Shown piece after piece: positions 6,461 through 6,488 of a DNA stretch of 6,488 nucleotides. Origin of the DNA: an uncultured Methylobacteriaceae bacterium (GTDB lineage: Bacteria > Pseudomonadota > Alphaproteobacteria > Rhizobiales > Beijerinckiaceae); assembly GCA_937872715.1 (NCBI GenBank), contig CALMTJ010000273.1, forward strand, positions 1 through 6,488, read 5' to 3'. A model generated the notes under the pieces. The model searched no databases, was not told the origin of the DNA, and saw only the letters and a program-made list of their open reading frames with translations. The translations under genes were made by a program, and so were the position numbers. The stretch's first letter is position 1; every line of letters begins with the position of its first letter.

Positions 6461-6488
6461 TTTGCGTTAGGGCTGAACAGGGCCGACG

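Overview
The window is very GC-rich with strong G/C third-position codon bias. It holds five protein genes packed tightly, with no RNA gene, mobile element, CRISPR array or large repeat that I can see. The protein types and base composition suggest an alphaproteobacterium, probably Methylobacterium or another member of the Hyphomicrobiales. That placement rests on general resemblance and not on a search. It reads as ordinary chromosome, not as a mobile island.

Layout. (1) At the left edge, on the + strand, is the 3' end of an MFS exporter gene with a soluble C-terminal domain; it ends at 602 and is followed by a candidate terminator hairpin. (2) At 766-2706 (+) is a complete periplasmic 2',3'-cyclic-nucleotide 2'-phosphodiesterase/3'-nucleotidase (CpdB type) with an export signal. 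(3) Converging on it, at 2756-4456 (-), is a 566-residue nuclease. It joins a full PolI-type 5'-3' exonuclease/flap endonuclease domain to a full exonuclease III/AP endonuclease domain, and the catalytic residues of both look intact. (4) Divergent from it, at 4521-5138 (+), is an alpha/beta hydrolase of the KANL3/Tex30 (dienelactone-hydrolase-like) type. Its true start is unclear because family-like coding sequence continues upstream without a start codon. (5) At 5236-6447 (-) is a secreted substrate-binding protein of the branched-chain amino acid ABC transporter class, with a strong ribosome binding site. Both convergent gene pairs are separated by short spacers with GC-rich hairpins that could stop transcription from either side.

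How the genes relate. No two complete neighbouring genes run in the same direction as a convincing operon. CpdB and the substrate-binding protein both act in the periplasm in nutrient scavenging, of nucleotides and of a small organic ligand. The fused nuclease is a cytoplasmic DNA-repair candidate: AP-site incision and 5'-flap or 5'-dRP removal are consecutive steps of long-patch base excision repair, and here they sit on one polypeptide. That fusion is the most notable item in the window. I see no multigene defence or mobile system.
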